Assembly (NCBI GenBank): GCA_038322995.1
Contig: JBBQGM010000012.1
Span: 1 to 64,000, forward strand
Source of the DNA: QHXQ01 sp038322995
Lineage (GTDB): Bacteria; Acidobacteriota; Blastocatellia; Pyrinomonadales; Pyrinomonadaceae
Length of the DNA: 64,000 bases
Reading direction: 5' to 3'
Shown here: piece by piece, positions 1 to 9,235 of the stretch
How positions within the stretch are numbered: position 1 is the stretch's first letter
Layout: each line of letters opens with the position of its first letter
Notes under the pieces: model-generated
Told to the model about the DNA's origin: nothing
Seen by the model: the letters and a program-made list of their open reading frames with translations, nothing else
The model's database searches: none
Position numbers and translations under genes: made by a program

Positions 1-288
1 AACGTTGATAACAAGTGTTGGACGAAGTATCGTAGATTTGACAAACGAACAGGTAGATTTCAATCAGTAGGTTTTCCATGGTAAGAAAATTCTACTAATT
101 CTGCCGTTTGTCTGTCTTTTCAACTACTGATTCGCATAAATTGCTCTTTCAATAGTTGACATACAGGTCCCCTCGTTAGCGCACCGCATGACGAGCAACC
201 TCATCGCGACGAGAAGCGCGATCAGCCTCACCCAGCCCAAGCGCCTTTTCGTTATCGTGTCTCATCGTTACGCTTCGCTCGAAAGTCT
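1..288. other. AT-richer stretch with no recognised gene
   Basis: The first 288 bases are visibly richer in A and T than the rest of the window. No open frame here has a convincing start, ribosome site or recognisable product; a 72-codon frame at 188-406 on the plus strand has no family features. It may be the edge of an intergenic region or the remains of a decayed gene. I see no tRNA or repeat in it. Confidence 0.4.
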
Positions 289-546
289 TCATTCTTTTTC
301 AAACTTATTGCGTCTCGCTATCGCATACAAGGCTAGGCCGTACAACTTCGGGTCAAGCCACCTCTGCTGCTGTTTAAGACGCGCAACACTAAAGTCCATA
401 TTATGAGAGAAATGAAAGCGGTAGAAGGCTCCAACCGTAAACTGAACTTGGTGTTCGGTCACCCGCCCATGCGGTAAGGCCGTGCCCTGTGTGAACAGAA
501 TTATAGGGATAAGCCATCTGAGATATGCTTTGAACTTCTTCCTCAT
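289..546 (-). CDS. small hypothetical protein, possibly secreted or a gene remnant
   Basis: An 85-codon frame starting at ATG 546. Residues 2-25 (basic start, then a hydrophobic run including LIPIILF and an ALP ending) could be a signal peptide, followed by about 60 residues with aromatic and basic side chains and no motif I know. It lies downstream of, and on the same strand as, the metallophosphoesterase gene. There is no clear Shine-Dalgarno sequence and base composition is AT-richer than neighbours. It could be a real small exported protein, a truncated fragment, or chance; I lean only weakly towards a gene. Confidence 0.25.
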   Translation of the reverse strand: MRKKFKAYLRWLIPIILFTQGTALPHGRVTEHQVQFTVGAFYRFHFSHNMDFSVARLKQQQRWLDPKLYGLALYAIARRNKFEKE

Positions 547-599
547 GGACGCACTTTAAGGGAATGTTGTCAGCAGGATAACGGACAACCGACAAATTT

Positions 600-1439
600 T
601 TATTCGGGCGCACGCCGCAAGCGCAGCACGGCGATCTCCGGCGGCGCGCCGAAGCGGAGGGGCAAGCCGACCGTACCTGTGCCGCGCGAGACGTAGAGTT
701 GCGTTGCCGCGCGCCGGTAGTAGCCGCGTAAGTATTTGAACTCACCCGTGAAGCGCACGGGCGCGCCGATGAAGGGCAGACGCAGTTGCCCGCCGTGCGT
801 GTGCCCGCTCAGGATCAGCGCCACGCCCGCGGTCTCCGGCAGGTCGAGCACGGTGGGCTGGTGTGATAACAGGAGTGTGGGCTGGCTCCTGCCCACGCCG
901 TTGAAGGCGCGGGCGAAGTCGCTCTTGCCCCACGACCAATCATCTATGCCCACGAGTTGCAGCGTGTCGCCGCCGCGCGTGATCTGCGTGTGCGCGTTGT
1001 TGAGCACATTGATGTGTGCGTGTTCAAGCGCCCGCGTGGTCAACTCCGCGTCCGTGTAGTGATCGTGATTACCAAGCACGGCCCAGACCCCGTGGGGCGC
1101 GTGCAGCGTGCCCAACGCTTCAGCACAGGGCCAGATGTAGCTGGCCCGCGCCGTCGTGTAGTCGCCGGTGAGCGTGATCATGTCCGCGCCCGCCTTTTGC
1201 GCGAGCGCGACGACGCGCCCCAAGTCCACGTGCGGCACGAGCGGACTGTAATGCACGTCCGACACCTGCGCGATGCGAAAATTGTCGAAGGCGGGCGGCA
1301 AGTCGGCGATGAAGATGTCTGTCTCAGTCAGGTCATAAGCGCGCGGCTCAATGAGCGTAGCATAAGCGGAGGTCGCCGCCACGCCGCCGAGACCGACGGT
1401 CGCCAACCCGCGCATAAACTCTCTGCGTGTCCAGGCCAT
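600..1439 (-). CDS. Tat-exported metallophosphoesterase (YkuE-like)
   Basis: A 279-residue calcineurin-like phosphoesterase. The metal-binding motifs appear in family order: DVH (D61, H63), GD (92-93), GNHD (123-126), a lone His in SHQP (H193) and GHTHGGQ (212-218). The frame is open further upstream, but I start at ATG 1439 because this places a twin-arginine motif (TRREFMR, residues 4-10) and a hydrophobic stretch at the N-terminus. Tat export of a folded metalloenzyme matches the YkuE family, whose members cleave phosphoester or pyrophosphate bonds at the outer face of the membrane. The true substrate cannot be told from sequence. It is divergently transcribed from the CHAT gene at 1582. 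Confidence 0.85.
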   Translation of the reverse strand: MAWTRREFMRGLATVGLGGVAATSAYATLIEPRAYDLTETDIFIADLPPAFDNFRIAQVSDVHYSPLVPHVDLGRVVALAQKAGADMITLTGDYTTARASYIWPCAEALGTLHAPHGVWAVLGNHDHYTDAELTTRALEHAHINVLNNAHTQITRGGDTLQLVGIDDWSWGKSDFARAFNGVGRSQPTLLLSHQPTVLDLPETAGVALILSGHTHGGQLRLPFIGAPVRFTGEFKYLRGYYRRAATQLYVSRGTGTVGLPLRFGAPPEIAVLRLRRAPE

Positions 1440-1581
1440 AGCGGGCGCGATTGTAACATCACCCGTCGGCCACGTTGCGCGCCGCACTGTAGCGCCTTGA
1501 CTTTTCTCCGCAAGCGATTAGAGTTTCACCGGACGTTGCGAATAAGCCCGCCCCATGTTGTCCGGTCGAAGGAGTTCCCCC

Positions 1582-4500
1582 ATGTGTCGCCGCATCTTAG
1601 CAAGTCTGAGCATACTCGCTTTACAGTTCAGCGCCGTGTGGCCGCCGCTGGTCGCTGTCGCACAGGGGCAGACGCAAGTGCCGCCCCTAGTTGCGCGGCC
1701 AGCAGCAGCCAGCGCGGACGCGAATCCAGCCCGCACCGATCTAGCCAAAGGGCAAGACCTGCTGCGCCGTAATCAGCCGGATCAAGCGTTGGTCTGGCTG
1801 ACCAAGACGCTGCCCTTGCTCGAACAGGCGGGCGATGGGCAAGGCGCGGCGGCGGCGCACGCGGCGCTTGGCGATCTCTATACGCAATACGGGCAGTGGC
1901 GCACCGCGCTGTCGGAGTATCGGCGCGCCGAGGAACTGCTACGCACGGCCAACGACACTGTCAATGCCGATCTGATCAACGTGAAACTGGGCGGGCTTTA
2001 TTACCTCAATGGCCAGACCACTGAAGCCGGTGCGGCCTTTGCGCGGATGAGTGCGCGCCAACGCGTTGTGGGCGGAGAGGTAAAGACGAGCGCGCCCAAC
2101 GAAGCCAGCGCCAGTCCGGCACTGCCCATCGTGGCCGCCGCCAAAGATGAACAGCAAATCTTAGACCTGATTAACGGCGAACGCCGGACACGCGGGTTAA
2201 GCCCCTTACTCTGGGATAGTCAGCTAGCACAGATGGCGCGCCAGCACTCGGAGAATATGGCCCGTGCCGGCTTTTCCGGGCACGTCGATCAGAATGGACT
2301 CGGCACGCAGGCGCGGGCCGGCGCATTCGGGATTCGTTACGATGTACTGGCGGAAAACATCAGTGCCAATCGGGATGCGACCGACCCGATAGCCTTTGCG
2401 ATTCAGTATTGGCTCAGTCACGACATACACCGCGATAATATTTTGAGCACGGAACTCACGCACACCGGCCTGGGCATAGTGAAAGCGGCGGACGGGCTGG
2501 TCTTGATCACGCAGGTGCTCATCACGCCCGCTAGCGGCAAGGATAGAGCGGTGCGGCCGGGCGCGGCTCAAGGGGCGGAGACGTATCGAACTTTTATTAG
2601 CTATGCCAGCAGTGAGTTTGGCCTGGCGCGGCTGGCTTATACCGCTGGCCGGCTGGACGAAGCCAAGCAGGGGTTTGAAAATCTGTTGACCGCCACCGCC
2701 GGCACCACACCGACAGGAAAACTTGCGGCGGCACGCCTCTTCCGCGTGGTCGCGTTGACCAGTCTGGGCGACATCGCGCTCCAGCGGGCTGATTACGTTG
2801 AAGCGTTACGGCTCTACGCGGCCGCCCGCCTGGACGCACGACCTGATCTGATGTGGGCGGCACAACGCGGCACCGGCCGCGCTTACTGGCTGTTGGCCGC
2901 GCGTGAGCCTGACCCCACCAAGGTGGCGGAACTACGGGTGGCCTCGTTAGCCGCTTACCAGCAGGCCATCAGCACCATCCAAGACTTTCTATTCGGTAGC
3001 ATCCGCTCAGACGAAGCGCGCACAACTTTTCTCTCCCCGACCCAAGTGGTTTTCGACGAAGCCTCAAGCGCACAAGCTGAGATGGCGTTGGCGGCTGGCG
3101 CGCAGACTTCATCAGCCTTCCACCAACCCAGCCCGCTGCTTTACCGGCAAGCGGTCTTCGCCCAGCCGGCGAGCGCGCCGCCAATCGGGCCGACGACCAC
3201 GGCTGTGCCTCAGGCTGTCGCCGCCTTCGAGGGTCTCGCCCTGACTTACGCAACGACCGCGCTCCAGACGGTGGAATCGGGCCGCGCCTGCGCCTTGCTC
3301 GACGTGCTGAGTGATGCCAGGGCCGAGTTGACCGACGACATCGCTCCCCCGCTGGTGCAGGAGAAGGCCGAGCTTCAGGCCCGCCAGCAGGAGATAGTGG
3401 CCCTGACGCGCGGCCTCAGGTTGGGCCTTGAAGCAACGCGCCCGGTCGCTCACTTGAGCGGAGCGCCGCCCACGAACCCGACCGGCCTCAAGTTGGGCGC
3501 TGAATTAACGTTGCCGGCCGCCGCCGCCCTCGACGCCGAAGCCGATAAGTTAGAAGTGCGCTACGGCAACGTAGAAAAGCAGATCAGACTGGCCAATCCA
3601 CGCTACGCCGCGCTCACCAAACCGCAGGCGCTCTCGTTGCGCGATGTGCAGCAAGGCATTCTGGACGATGACACTGTGCTGCTCGAATACAATCTCGGTG
3701 CGGAAAACTCTTACCTGTGGGCCGCGACGCGCAACAGTCTCAGAGTCTTCAAACTGCCGGCGCGGGCGAGCATTGAGGCGAAAGCACGAGAGTTTAGAGC
3801 GCGCTTGCTCCCGGCCGCCCTCCGGCGTCCGTTGGCGAGCGATGAGGGTGTGGCGGCGCAGGCGCGCGGCCTCGGCGGCGAAGTGGCGCGGCCAGCAGCA
3901 ACGGCCGTGCAGGACTATCTGACGGTCGCGCATGATCTCTACAATGTGTTGCTCGCCCCCGCCGCGCCCTACATCAATCAGAAACGCCTGCTCATCGTCG
4001 CGGCCGGCGCGCTCCACTTCATCCCCTTCGCGGCTCTGGTCAGCGATGACACCGGCGATAGCTACAGCACGCTCGCTTACCTCATCAAGTCACACGAGAT
4101 CGTTTACGCCCCGTCGGCCTCCGTACTGACCGCAATTAGACGACAGGCGCATAGACCGGGTGGGCGCGGGCAGGTGTTCATTATGGCCGATCCGGTGTTT
4201 GATACCGCCGACCCGCGCGTACAGCAAACAACCGCGCGCCCGACACCATCGGGCAAACTCAGAAACGGCTATAGACTGCGCAGCGCGCTCGAAGATGTGA
4301 CCGGCGCGGCGGTGGGCGAACTACATCTGCCCCGCCTGCGGGGCACGCGCATGGAAGCGGAGCAGATCGTCAAGGCCGCTGCGGCCGCCGGCAGTACGGC
4401 CGCGAGTATGCTTGACCTCACGGCCAGCGAGACAGCTTTAGGGCAGCAGAACTTGCGCCAATACGGCGTGCTTCATTTTGCTACCCACGGGATTCTTGAT

Positions 4501-4908
4501 CCCGTGCGGCCGCAACTCACCGGACTGGCGCTTTCGCAGGTGGGCGATGACGACAACGATGGTTTTCTCCAGGTCGCCGAGATTTTCAATCTACGCTTAC
4601 GCACGCCCCTGGTCATGCTCTCGGCCTGTGAGACGGGGTTGGGCGAGTTGCAGCACGGCGAAGGCGTGAGCGGACTGACACGCGGGTTCATGTACGCGGG
4701 TGCGCCCACGGTCGGGGTCACTCTATGGTCAATCTCTGATGACGCCACGGCCGAGTTGATGCCCGGCTTCTATCGCGAACTAATGGCACAGGAAGGCCCG
4801 CCGATCTCCGCTTCTTTGCGCACGGCCCAGTTGCAACTGATCACCGGCGGGCGCTACAGTGCCCCCTTTTACTGGGCACCCTTCATCCTCGTCGGTGATT
4901 GGCGTTAG
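1582..4908 (+). CDS. secreted CAP/SCP-TPR-CHAT protease-like protein
   Basis: An 1108-residue multidomain protein. The chosen ATG 1582 has AAGGAG seven bases upstream and begins a signal peptide (basic residues, hydrophobic core, cut near VAVAQ at about 27); the in-frame ATG at 1555 lacks a ribosome site. Residues about 50-160 are TPR-like. Residues about 190-315 form a CAP/SCP domain (INGERRTRGLSPL, then a histidine in RQHSENM, and AENI). Further TPR-like helices follow. The last 330 residues are a CHAT domain with the expected catalytic dyad, His969 in FATHG and Cys1016 in SACETG. CHAT domains are caspase/separase-type cysteine proteases usually attached to TPRs. The CAP insertion and export suggest action in the periplasm or outside the cell; the target is unknown. 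Confidence 0.85.
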   Translation: MCRRILASLSILALQFSAVWPPLVAVAQGQTQVPPLVARPAAASADANPARTDLAKGQDLLRRNQPDQALVWLTKTLPLLEQAGDGQGAAAAHAALGDLYTQYGQWRTALSEYRRAEELLRTANDTVNADLINVKLGGLYYLNGQTTEAGAAFARMSARQRVVGGEVKTSAPNEASASPALPIVAAAKDEQQILDLINGERRTRGLSPLLWDSQLAQMARQHSENMARAGFSGHVDQNGLGTQARAGAFGIRYDVLAENISANRDATDPIAFAIQYWLSHDIHRDNILSTELTHTGLGIVKAADGLVLITQVLITPASGKDRAVRPGAAQGAETYRTFISYASSEFGLARLAYTAGRLDEAKQGFENLLTATAGTTPTGKLAAARLFRVVALTSLGDIALQRADYVEALRLYAAARLDARPDLMWAAQRGTGRAYWLLAAREPDPTKVAELRVASLAAYQQAISTIQDFLFGSIRSDEARTTFLSPTQVVFDEASSAQAEMALAAGAQTSSAFHQPSPLLYRQAVFAQPASAPPIGPTTTAVPQAVAAFEGLALTYATTALQTVESGRACALLDVLSDARAELTDDIAPPLVQEKAELQARQQEIVALTRGLRLGLEATRPVAHLSGAPPTNPTGLKLGAELTLPAAAALDAEADKLEVRYGNVEKQIRLANPRYAALTKPQALSLRDVQQGILDDDTVLLEYNLGAENSYLWAATRNSLRVFKLPARASIEAKAREFRARLLPAALRRPLASDEGVAAQARGLGGEVARPAATAVQDYLTVAHDLYNVLLAPAAPYINQKRLLIVAAGALHFIPFAALVSDDTGDSYSTLAYLIKSHEIVYAPSASVLTAIRRQAHRPGGRGQVFIMADPVFDTADPRVQQTTARPTPSGKLRNGYRLRSALEDVTGAAVGELHLPRLRGTRMEAEQIVKAAAAAGSTAASMLDLTASETALGQQNLRQYGVLHFATHGILDPVRPQLTGLALSQVGDDDNDGFLQVAEIFNLRLRTPLVMLSACETGLGELQHGEGVSGLTRGFMYAGAPTVGVTLWSISDDATAELMPGFYRELMAQEGPPISASLRTAQLQLITGGRYSAPFYWAPFILVGDWR

Positions 4909-4963
4909 GCTACAGCGGCGTGCGCTTGCGTGCGGCTATAACAGCGGATGGTGTCGCCGCGCG

Positions 4964-7633
4964 TTAGGTGATGCGCCCGGCGAGGTTGGCGACGACGGCG
5001 ACTAACTCGGCCGGTTCGACCGGCTTCGGCAGGTGCGTCTGGAAACCGGCGCGGAGCACGCGCAGGCGGTCTTCCACTCTGGCATAAGCTGTCAGGGCCA
5101 CGGCGGGTGTGCGGCCGCCCGCTTGGGCCGGCAGCGCCCGCACCTGTGCGATCAAAGAGTAACCATCTTCCTCCGGCATGCCGAGGTCGCTAATCAGCAC
5201 GTCCGGGCGCAACTCTTTGAGCAGCGCGAACGCCTCCGCCGCCGAACTTGTCGCCGTCACCCGCGCGGCGCATTTCTCCAATATGGTCGTGACCAAATGG
5301 CGTGTGTCCGCTTCATCGTCCACAACGAGGATATGCACGCCATCAAGTTCCGGCCGACAGTGGAACGGCACACGCTCGCGGGCGGTCGGATGCACGCGCG
5401 CTTGCGCTTGCTCCGGCGCAAGTTCTCGCGCCCGCATGGCGATGAGCGGCAGTTTGACCGTGAAGGTCGCACCTTGCTCTGCGCCCGCGCTCTCTGCTTC
5501 GACTGTCCCGCCATGCATCTCCACCAGGTGGCGCACGATGGCGAGCCCCAGCCCCAGCCCGCCGTGCGCTCTCGTGCTGGTTGAGTCGGCTTGCCGGAAA
5601 CGCTCGAAGATGAAGGGCAGGATGTCCGCCGCGATGCCTTGCCCGCTGTCGCTCACGACGATCTCCACGTGCGAGTTGACGCGCTCAAGCCGGACTTGCA
5701 CGCGCCCGCCCTTCGGCGTGAACTTGATGGCATTCGTGAGCAGATTCCAGATCACTTGTTGCAAGCGCGCCGGGTCGCCTGACACCATGCTCGCGCCTGA
5801 ATCAAGCACGCGCTGCAACCGAATCTCTTTGGCCGCCGCCGCCGGCAGCACGGCCTCCACCGCCGCTTCGATCACCGTCGCGAGATCGAGCGGGCGCACT
5901 TCGAGCCGCATCTTGCCCGAGATGACGCGCGAGACATCGAGTATGTCTTCGATTAGTTGCTGCTGCGCACGCGCGTTGCGCTCGATGGTTTCAAGGGCGC
6001 GTTGGCGATTGGCTTCGTCGATCTGGCCGGCGCTCAACATGTGTGTCCAGCCGAGGATGGCGGTGAGCGGCGTGCGTAGTTCGTGCGAGAGCGTGCTCAA
6101 GAATTCGTCCTTCATGCGGTTGGCGGCCTCGGCCTCTTTGCGTGCGTGCTGCTCGCTGCTTAAGAGTTGCGCGCGTTCCGTCTCGCCGCGCTTGCGCTCG
6201 ATGCCGAGCGCGATAGCGTTCGCCACCGCCGCCAACGCTTGCAGCGTCGCGTCCGTCAGCGGCTTGCGCGCGAACAAGGCCACCACGCCGAGCAACTGTT
6301 CTTCGACGATCAATGGATAACCCGCGAAAGCCGTCATGCCCTCGCGCACAGCCCAGGCCTGATCACTCACCTGCGGATCGCCCACGACTTCGTTCGTCAA
6401 ATGCGGCTGCCGCTCTGCGGCGATGCGCCCGATCTTGAACTGGCCGACGGGCACGCGCCCGTGCGGGCCATCAAGGTGTGTGTACATCCCTGCGCTGGCT
6501 TGTAGCTCCAACACGTCGGCCGCTTCGTTCAGCGTCCAGATACGGGCGAAGGCGGCGTCGAGATGTTCGACCATCGCCCCGGCACAACGGCGCAGCATGT
6601 TCGCTAAACTATCGTCCCCGATGAGCGCCTGCCCCACGTCCGCGTTGAGTTCCGCCAAGCGCGTGCGCTCGTAGAGCGCAGTCCGTTCGCGGCGCACCGC
6701 GTCAAACAGCCGGGCGTTGTCCATCGCGATGGCTGCCTGTGCGGCTAAGCCTTCGACGATGCGGGCCGCGCGTTCGGTGAAGACGCCCGCTTCCGCATGC
6801 CCGAAGAAGAGACCGCCGATCACTTCGCCTGAGCGCGAGGTGACGGGCACGGCCAGATAACTCGTCACCGGCAAGTGGCCTTCCGGCATGCCGTAGTAAG
6901 GCGAGTTGCGGCCGTAGCGTGGGTCTTGTTTGACATCGGCCAAGAGCAGTGTGCCCGCGCCCTGAAAAGTCGGGTTGAAGATGTCCGTGTTGCGCGGCAT
7001 GGGGAAGTGTGCGAAGGCCGCGCGCGGCACGCCGGAAAGCGCGTAGAGCATGTAACTTTCGCCGCGCTCATCGATCAGGTTGTAGAAGAAGGCACCGAAT
7101 TGCGCGCCCGTGATCTGTGTGGCTGCATCGGTGACGGCTTGCACCAACTTCTGCTGTTCTAGTTCCGCCGTGAGCATTTGCCCGACGCGGTTGACCGTCT
7201 CCAGCGTTTCGGACTGCTCGCGCAGATCGTTTTCCAGCAACTCGCGCGTCGTGTCGTCGCGCGCAATTTTCGCAAAGCCGCGCAGATCGCCCGCCTCATC
7301 ATACAGCGCGGTCGTGACGCCGTTGGCGAAGAAGCGCGTGCCGTCTGGCCGCTCGTGCCAGCGCACGTCTTCGGCCCGGCCCGTGGCCGCCGCCTGTTTG
7401 AGTTCCTGTGCGGGTACGCCGTGTGCAACGTCTGCGGGCGTGAAGAGGAAGGCGAAAGGATTGCCGATAGCGTCTGCTGCCGTGTAAGCGAAGATGCGCT
7501 CTGCGCCCGGATTCCAACTGATGATGCGGCCCGCACGATCCAGCAAGATGATCGCGAAGTCTTTGATCTCTGCGACCAGCAGCTTGTAAGGATGCGCGCC
7601 GAAGATATCTTCCGCCATCGGGTGTGCGTCCAT
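4964..7633 (-). CDS. hybrid sensor histidine kinase with PAS, two GAF and C-terminal receiver
   Basis: An 889-residue two-component protein without membrane segments. In order: PAS (about 20-140, with SWNPGAERIF), GAF 1 (about 155-310), GAF 2 (about 325-485), a HisKA dimerisation helix with phospho-His517 in SHELRTPL, a HATPase domain (N box NLLTNAIKF, DSGQGI, GGLGLGLAI) and a receiver with phospho-Asp816 in SDLGMP, VVDDE acid pocket and a KP lysine motif. The sensory part is therefore cytoplasmic, probably reading a small ligand or redox state. The attached receiver implies an internal phosphorelay or feedback. No output regulator lies next to it. The start is ATG 7633; ATG 7618 is equally possible as neither has a good ribosome site. 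Confidence 0.9.
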   Translation of the reverse strand: MDAHPMAEDIFGAHPYKLLVAEIKDFAIILLDRAGRIISWNPGAERIFAYTAADAIGNPFAFLFTPADVAHGVPAQELKQAAATGRAEDVRWHERPDGTRFFANGVTTALYDEAGDLRGFAKIARDDTTRELLENDLREQSETLETVNRVGQMLTAELEQQKLVQAVTDAATQITGAQFGAFFYNLIDERGESYMLYALSGVPRAAFAHFPMPRNTDIFNPTFQGAGTLLLADVKQDPRYGRNSPYYGMPEGHLPVTSYLAVPVTSRSGEVIGGLFFGHAEAGVFTERAARIVEGLAAQAAIAMDNARLFDAVRRERTALYERTRLAELNADVGQALIGDDSLANMLRRCAGAMVEHLDAAFARIWTLNEAADVLELQASAGMYTHLDGPHGRVPVGQFKIGRIAAERQPHLTNEVVGDPQVSDQAWAVREGMTAFAGYPLIVEEQLLGVVALFARKPLTDATLQALAAVANAIALGIERKRGETERAQLLSSEQHARKEAEAANRMKDEFLSTLSHELRTPLTAILGWTHMLSAGQIDEANRQRALETIERNARAQQQLIEDILDVSRVISGKMRLEVRPLDLATVIEAAVEAVLPAAAAKEIRLQRVLDSGASMVSGDPARLQQVIWNLLTNAIKFTPKGGRVQVRLERVNSHVEIVVSDSGQGIAADILPFIFERFRQADSTSTRAHGGLGLGLAIVRHLVEMHGGTVEAESAGAEQGATFTVKLPLIAMRARELAPEQAQARVHPTARERVPFHCRPELDGVHILVVDDEADTRHLVTTILEKCAARVTATSSAAEAFALLKELRPDVLISDLGMPEEDGYSLIAQVRALPAQAGGRTPAVALTAYARVEDRLRVLRAGFQTHLPKPVEPAELVAVVANLAGRIT

Positions 7634-7677
7634 TATGCGTTCGTCGTCGGGGCAGTCTTAGCGCCTGTGCAGTTTGG

Positions 7678-8586
7678 CTAAGCGGGGCGCTCGTTTGTTA
7701 CTGAATAGACCCGCGCCGGCGGCGCGCGTAAGTCCCACACTAGCCCCAGCCACGAAAGCACGCGCAGGGCGTAGTGCGCCATATCAATCTCCCACCAGTA
7801 GAAACCTTGCCGCTCTGAGGACGGATAGTGATGATGATTGTTGTGCCAGCCTTCGCCAAGCGTGATGAGCGCCACGAATAAATTATTCCGGCTATTGTCC
7901 GGGGTCTCAAAGCGCCGCCGCCCGAAGACGTGCGCCAGCGAGTTAACCGTGAACGTGCCGTGATAGAGCAGCACCGTGCTGATGAAGAAGCCCCAGACGA
8001 GCATCTGCCCGCCTGACGTGCCGAGGCCCGGCGCGTAGCGTTGGAGCAGCGCGCCCGCGCCATAAGTGGCGATGGCTAACAGGATGGGCGGCACTGAATA
8101 GAGCTTGTCCAGCACGCGCAGGTCGCGGTACTTGCTCAGATTGGTGATCAGCGCCGGGTCAATCGGCAGACTTTCGCGGGTGAGAAACCAGCCGGTGTGT
8201 GAGTGCCAGAAGCTACGCGCGATGGGCGAGTGCAGATCGCGCTCGGTGTCGGTGGTGAGATGATGCGCGCGATGCTGCGCCGACCACCAGAGCGGCCCCT
8301 TCTGATAGGCGCACGTGCCCAAGAACGCCAGCACAAACTGGAAGACCCGGCCTGTTTTGTACGTGCGATGCGCGAGCAGGCGGTGAAACCCGGCGGTGAT
8401 GCCAAACATACGCACAACGTAGAGCGCGAGACACGTGCCGATGGCGACCGCGCTCACGCCCGTCTGGATGACGAGCAGACAAGCCATGTGCAGGCAGAGA
8501 AACTGTATGCAGGTCGAATAATGTAACCCGGCTAGTTTCTGTGTATTATCAATCTGGTAAAATTGCGCGCGTAAAGGTTGAGACAT
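7678..8586 (-). CDS. acyl-CoA/acyl-lipid delta-9-type fatty acid desaturase
   Basis: A 302-residue membrane di-iron desaturase. The three histidine boxes are present: HRLLAHR (H68 and H73), HRAHH (105-109) and a late HNNHHH box in the C-terminal third. Hydrophobic segments at about 25-60, 80-100 and 145-190 fit the usual four-helix membrane topology with the boxes facing the cytoplasm. Such enzymes place a double bond in a saturated acyl chain to keep membranes fluid. The start is ATG 8586, with GAAGG a suitable distance upstream; a TTG just before it is in frame but less likely. A sigma-70-like promoter precedes it. The gene ends 44 bases before the hybrid kinase start, so the two may be co-transcribed. 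Confidence 0.9.
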   Translation of the reverse strand: MSQPLRAQFYQIDNTQKLAGLHYSTCIQFLCLHMACLLVIQTGVSAVAIGTCLALYVVRMFGITAGFHRLLAHRTYKTGRVFQFVLAFLGTCAYQKGPLWWSAQHRAHHLTTDTERDLHSPIARSFWHSHTGWFLTRESLPIDPALITNLSKYRDLRVLDKLYSVPPILLAIATYGAGALLQRYAPGLGTSGGQMLVWGFFISTVLLYHGTFTVNSLAHVFGRRRFETPDNSRNNLFVALITLGEGWHNNHHHYPSSERQGFYWWEIDMAHYALRVLSWLGLVWDLRAPPARVYSVTNERPA

Positions 8587-8618
8587 CAAACCGCCTTCTC
8601 TTAACTAAGCTATCATTA

Positions 8619-8646
8619 ACTATAAAGCGTTTTCTCCGTAATGCAA
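8619..8646 (-). promoter_or_regulatory. sigma-70-like promoter for the desaturase gene
   Basis: On the minus strand TTGCAT (8646-8641) and TATAGT (8624-8619) are separated by 16 bases. The expected transcript start is about 25 bases before the desaturase ATG. This was read by eye and not scored against a matrix. Confidence 0.45.
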
Positions 8647-8810
8647 CTCTGGCTTAGCCCGCGTGGTGCGGCCCCCGGGACCGGCGGGCGCGTTTGACAC
8701 CTGACCTGTTTACGCCCAAGATGAGTTTGAACCGAGTGTGGCTCGCTCCCTTCTCAGTCTTTCTGGACTTGGCCAGACCTTCTGAAGTCAACAGCTAAGC
8801 CTGACCCCAA

Positions 8811-8825
8811 GCACATATATTGTGC
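8811..8825. promoter_or_regulatory. possible operator palindrome
   Basis: GCACA-TATAT-TGTGC is a 5-5-5 inverted repeat lying 58 bases before the small membrane protein gene, with a TATATT that could double as a -10 box. It may be a regulator site. No matching regulator is evident nearby. Confidence 0.3.
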
Positions 8826-8882
8826 GTCCACTTTTCCGCCCGGCGCGAAAGGCAGTGGCACTTTAGACAGGAGAGGCCCGGT

Positions 8883-9134
8883 ATGAATCAGCCCAGCAAA
8901 ACCCTGCGCATGCTGCTCATGTTGGTGAGCGCGCTCAGCGCCCTTGTCGCCCTGTGGCAATTCTATCTGTTCGTGCAGTTCAAGAATGCGGCCGGCCGGC
9001 TCGACCCGCAGGGCGGCCCGATGCATCTCTGGCTGGCCATCTGCGCTGCTTTAATCGCCTGCATCGCCGGCGCTTACATCGCCTTCTCCGTGGTGAATCA
9101 CGATAAGGATGAAGTGATTCACATCACTTCTTAG
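8883..9134 (+). CDS. small two-helix membrane protein of unknown function
   Basis: An 83-residue protein. ATG 8883 follows AGGAG at 8869-8873 with a nine-base gap, which decides this start over the longer upstream frame. Two hydrophobic helices (about 9-31 and 48-69) are joined by a short polar loop rich in Gly, Asp and Pro, and the tail is charged (NHDKDEV). It is predicted to sit in the cytoplasmic membrane as a hairpin with both ends inside. I do not recognise the family. It stands alone between the divergent desaturase and the zinc protein. Confidence 0.65.
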   Translation: MNQPSKTLRMLLMLVSALSALVALWQFYLFVQFKNAAGRLDPQGGPMHLWLAICAALIACIAGAYIAFSVVNHDKDEVIHITS

Positions 9135-9204
9135 CTAAGCCAATCGGCCCGGCGCGCTACGCCGACGCAGTGTTCGCGCTGTCGTTCGCCGGGCGCATGG
9201 TCTG

Positions 9205-9233
9205 TTTAAGTATATTTTGCCGGATAGTATAAG
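9205..9233 (+). promoter_or_regulatory. possible promoter giving a leaderless transcript
   Basis: TTTAAG (9205-9210) and TATAAG (9228-9233) are 17 bases apart, and the -10-like box ends only two bases before the ATG at 9236. If used, transcription would begin at or next to the start codon. No Shine-Dalgarno sequence is present, which agrees with a leaderless message. Confidence 0.35.
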
Positions 9234-9235
9234 TA

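Noticed and set aside
401..745. 114-codon minus-strand frame overlapping the metallophosphoesterase end
   Set aside because: It overlaps a clear gene in another frame, with low-complexity Arg/Ser translation.
4964..7681. Long plus-strand frames (such as 5178-6320 and 7178-7681) opposite the hybrid kinase
   Set aside because: They are antisense shadows of a well-supported kinase, rich in Arg/Ser with no domain or ribosome site.
8754..9026. 90-codon minus-strand frame opposite the small membrane protein
   Set aside because: The plus-strand gene has AGGAG and two membrane helices; the opposite frame has neither.
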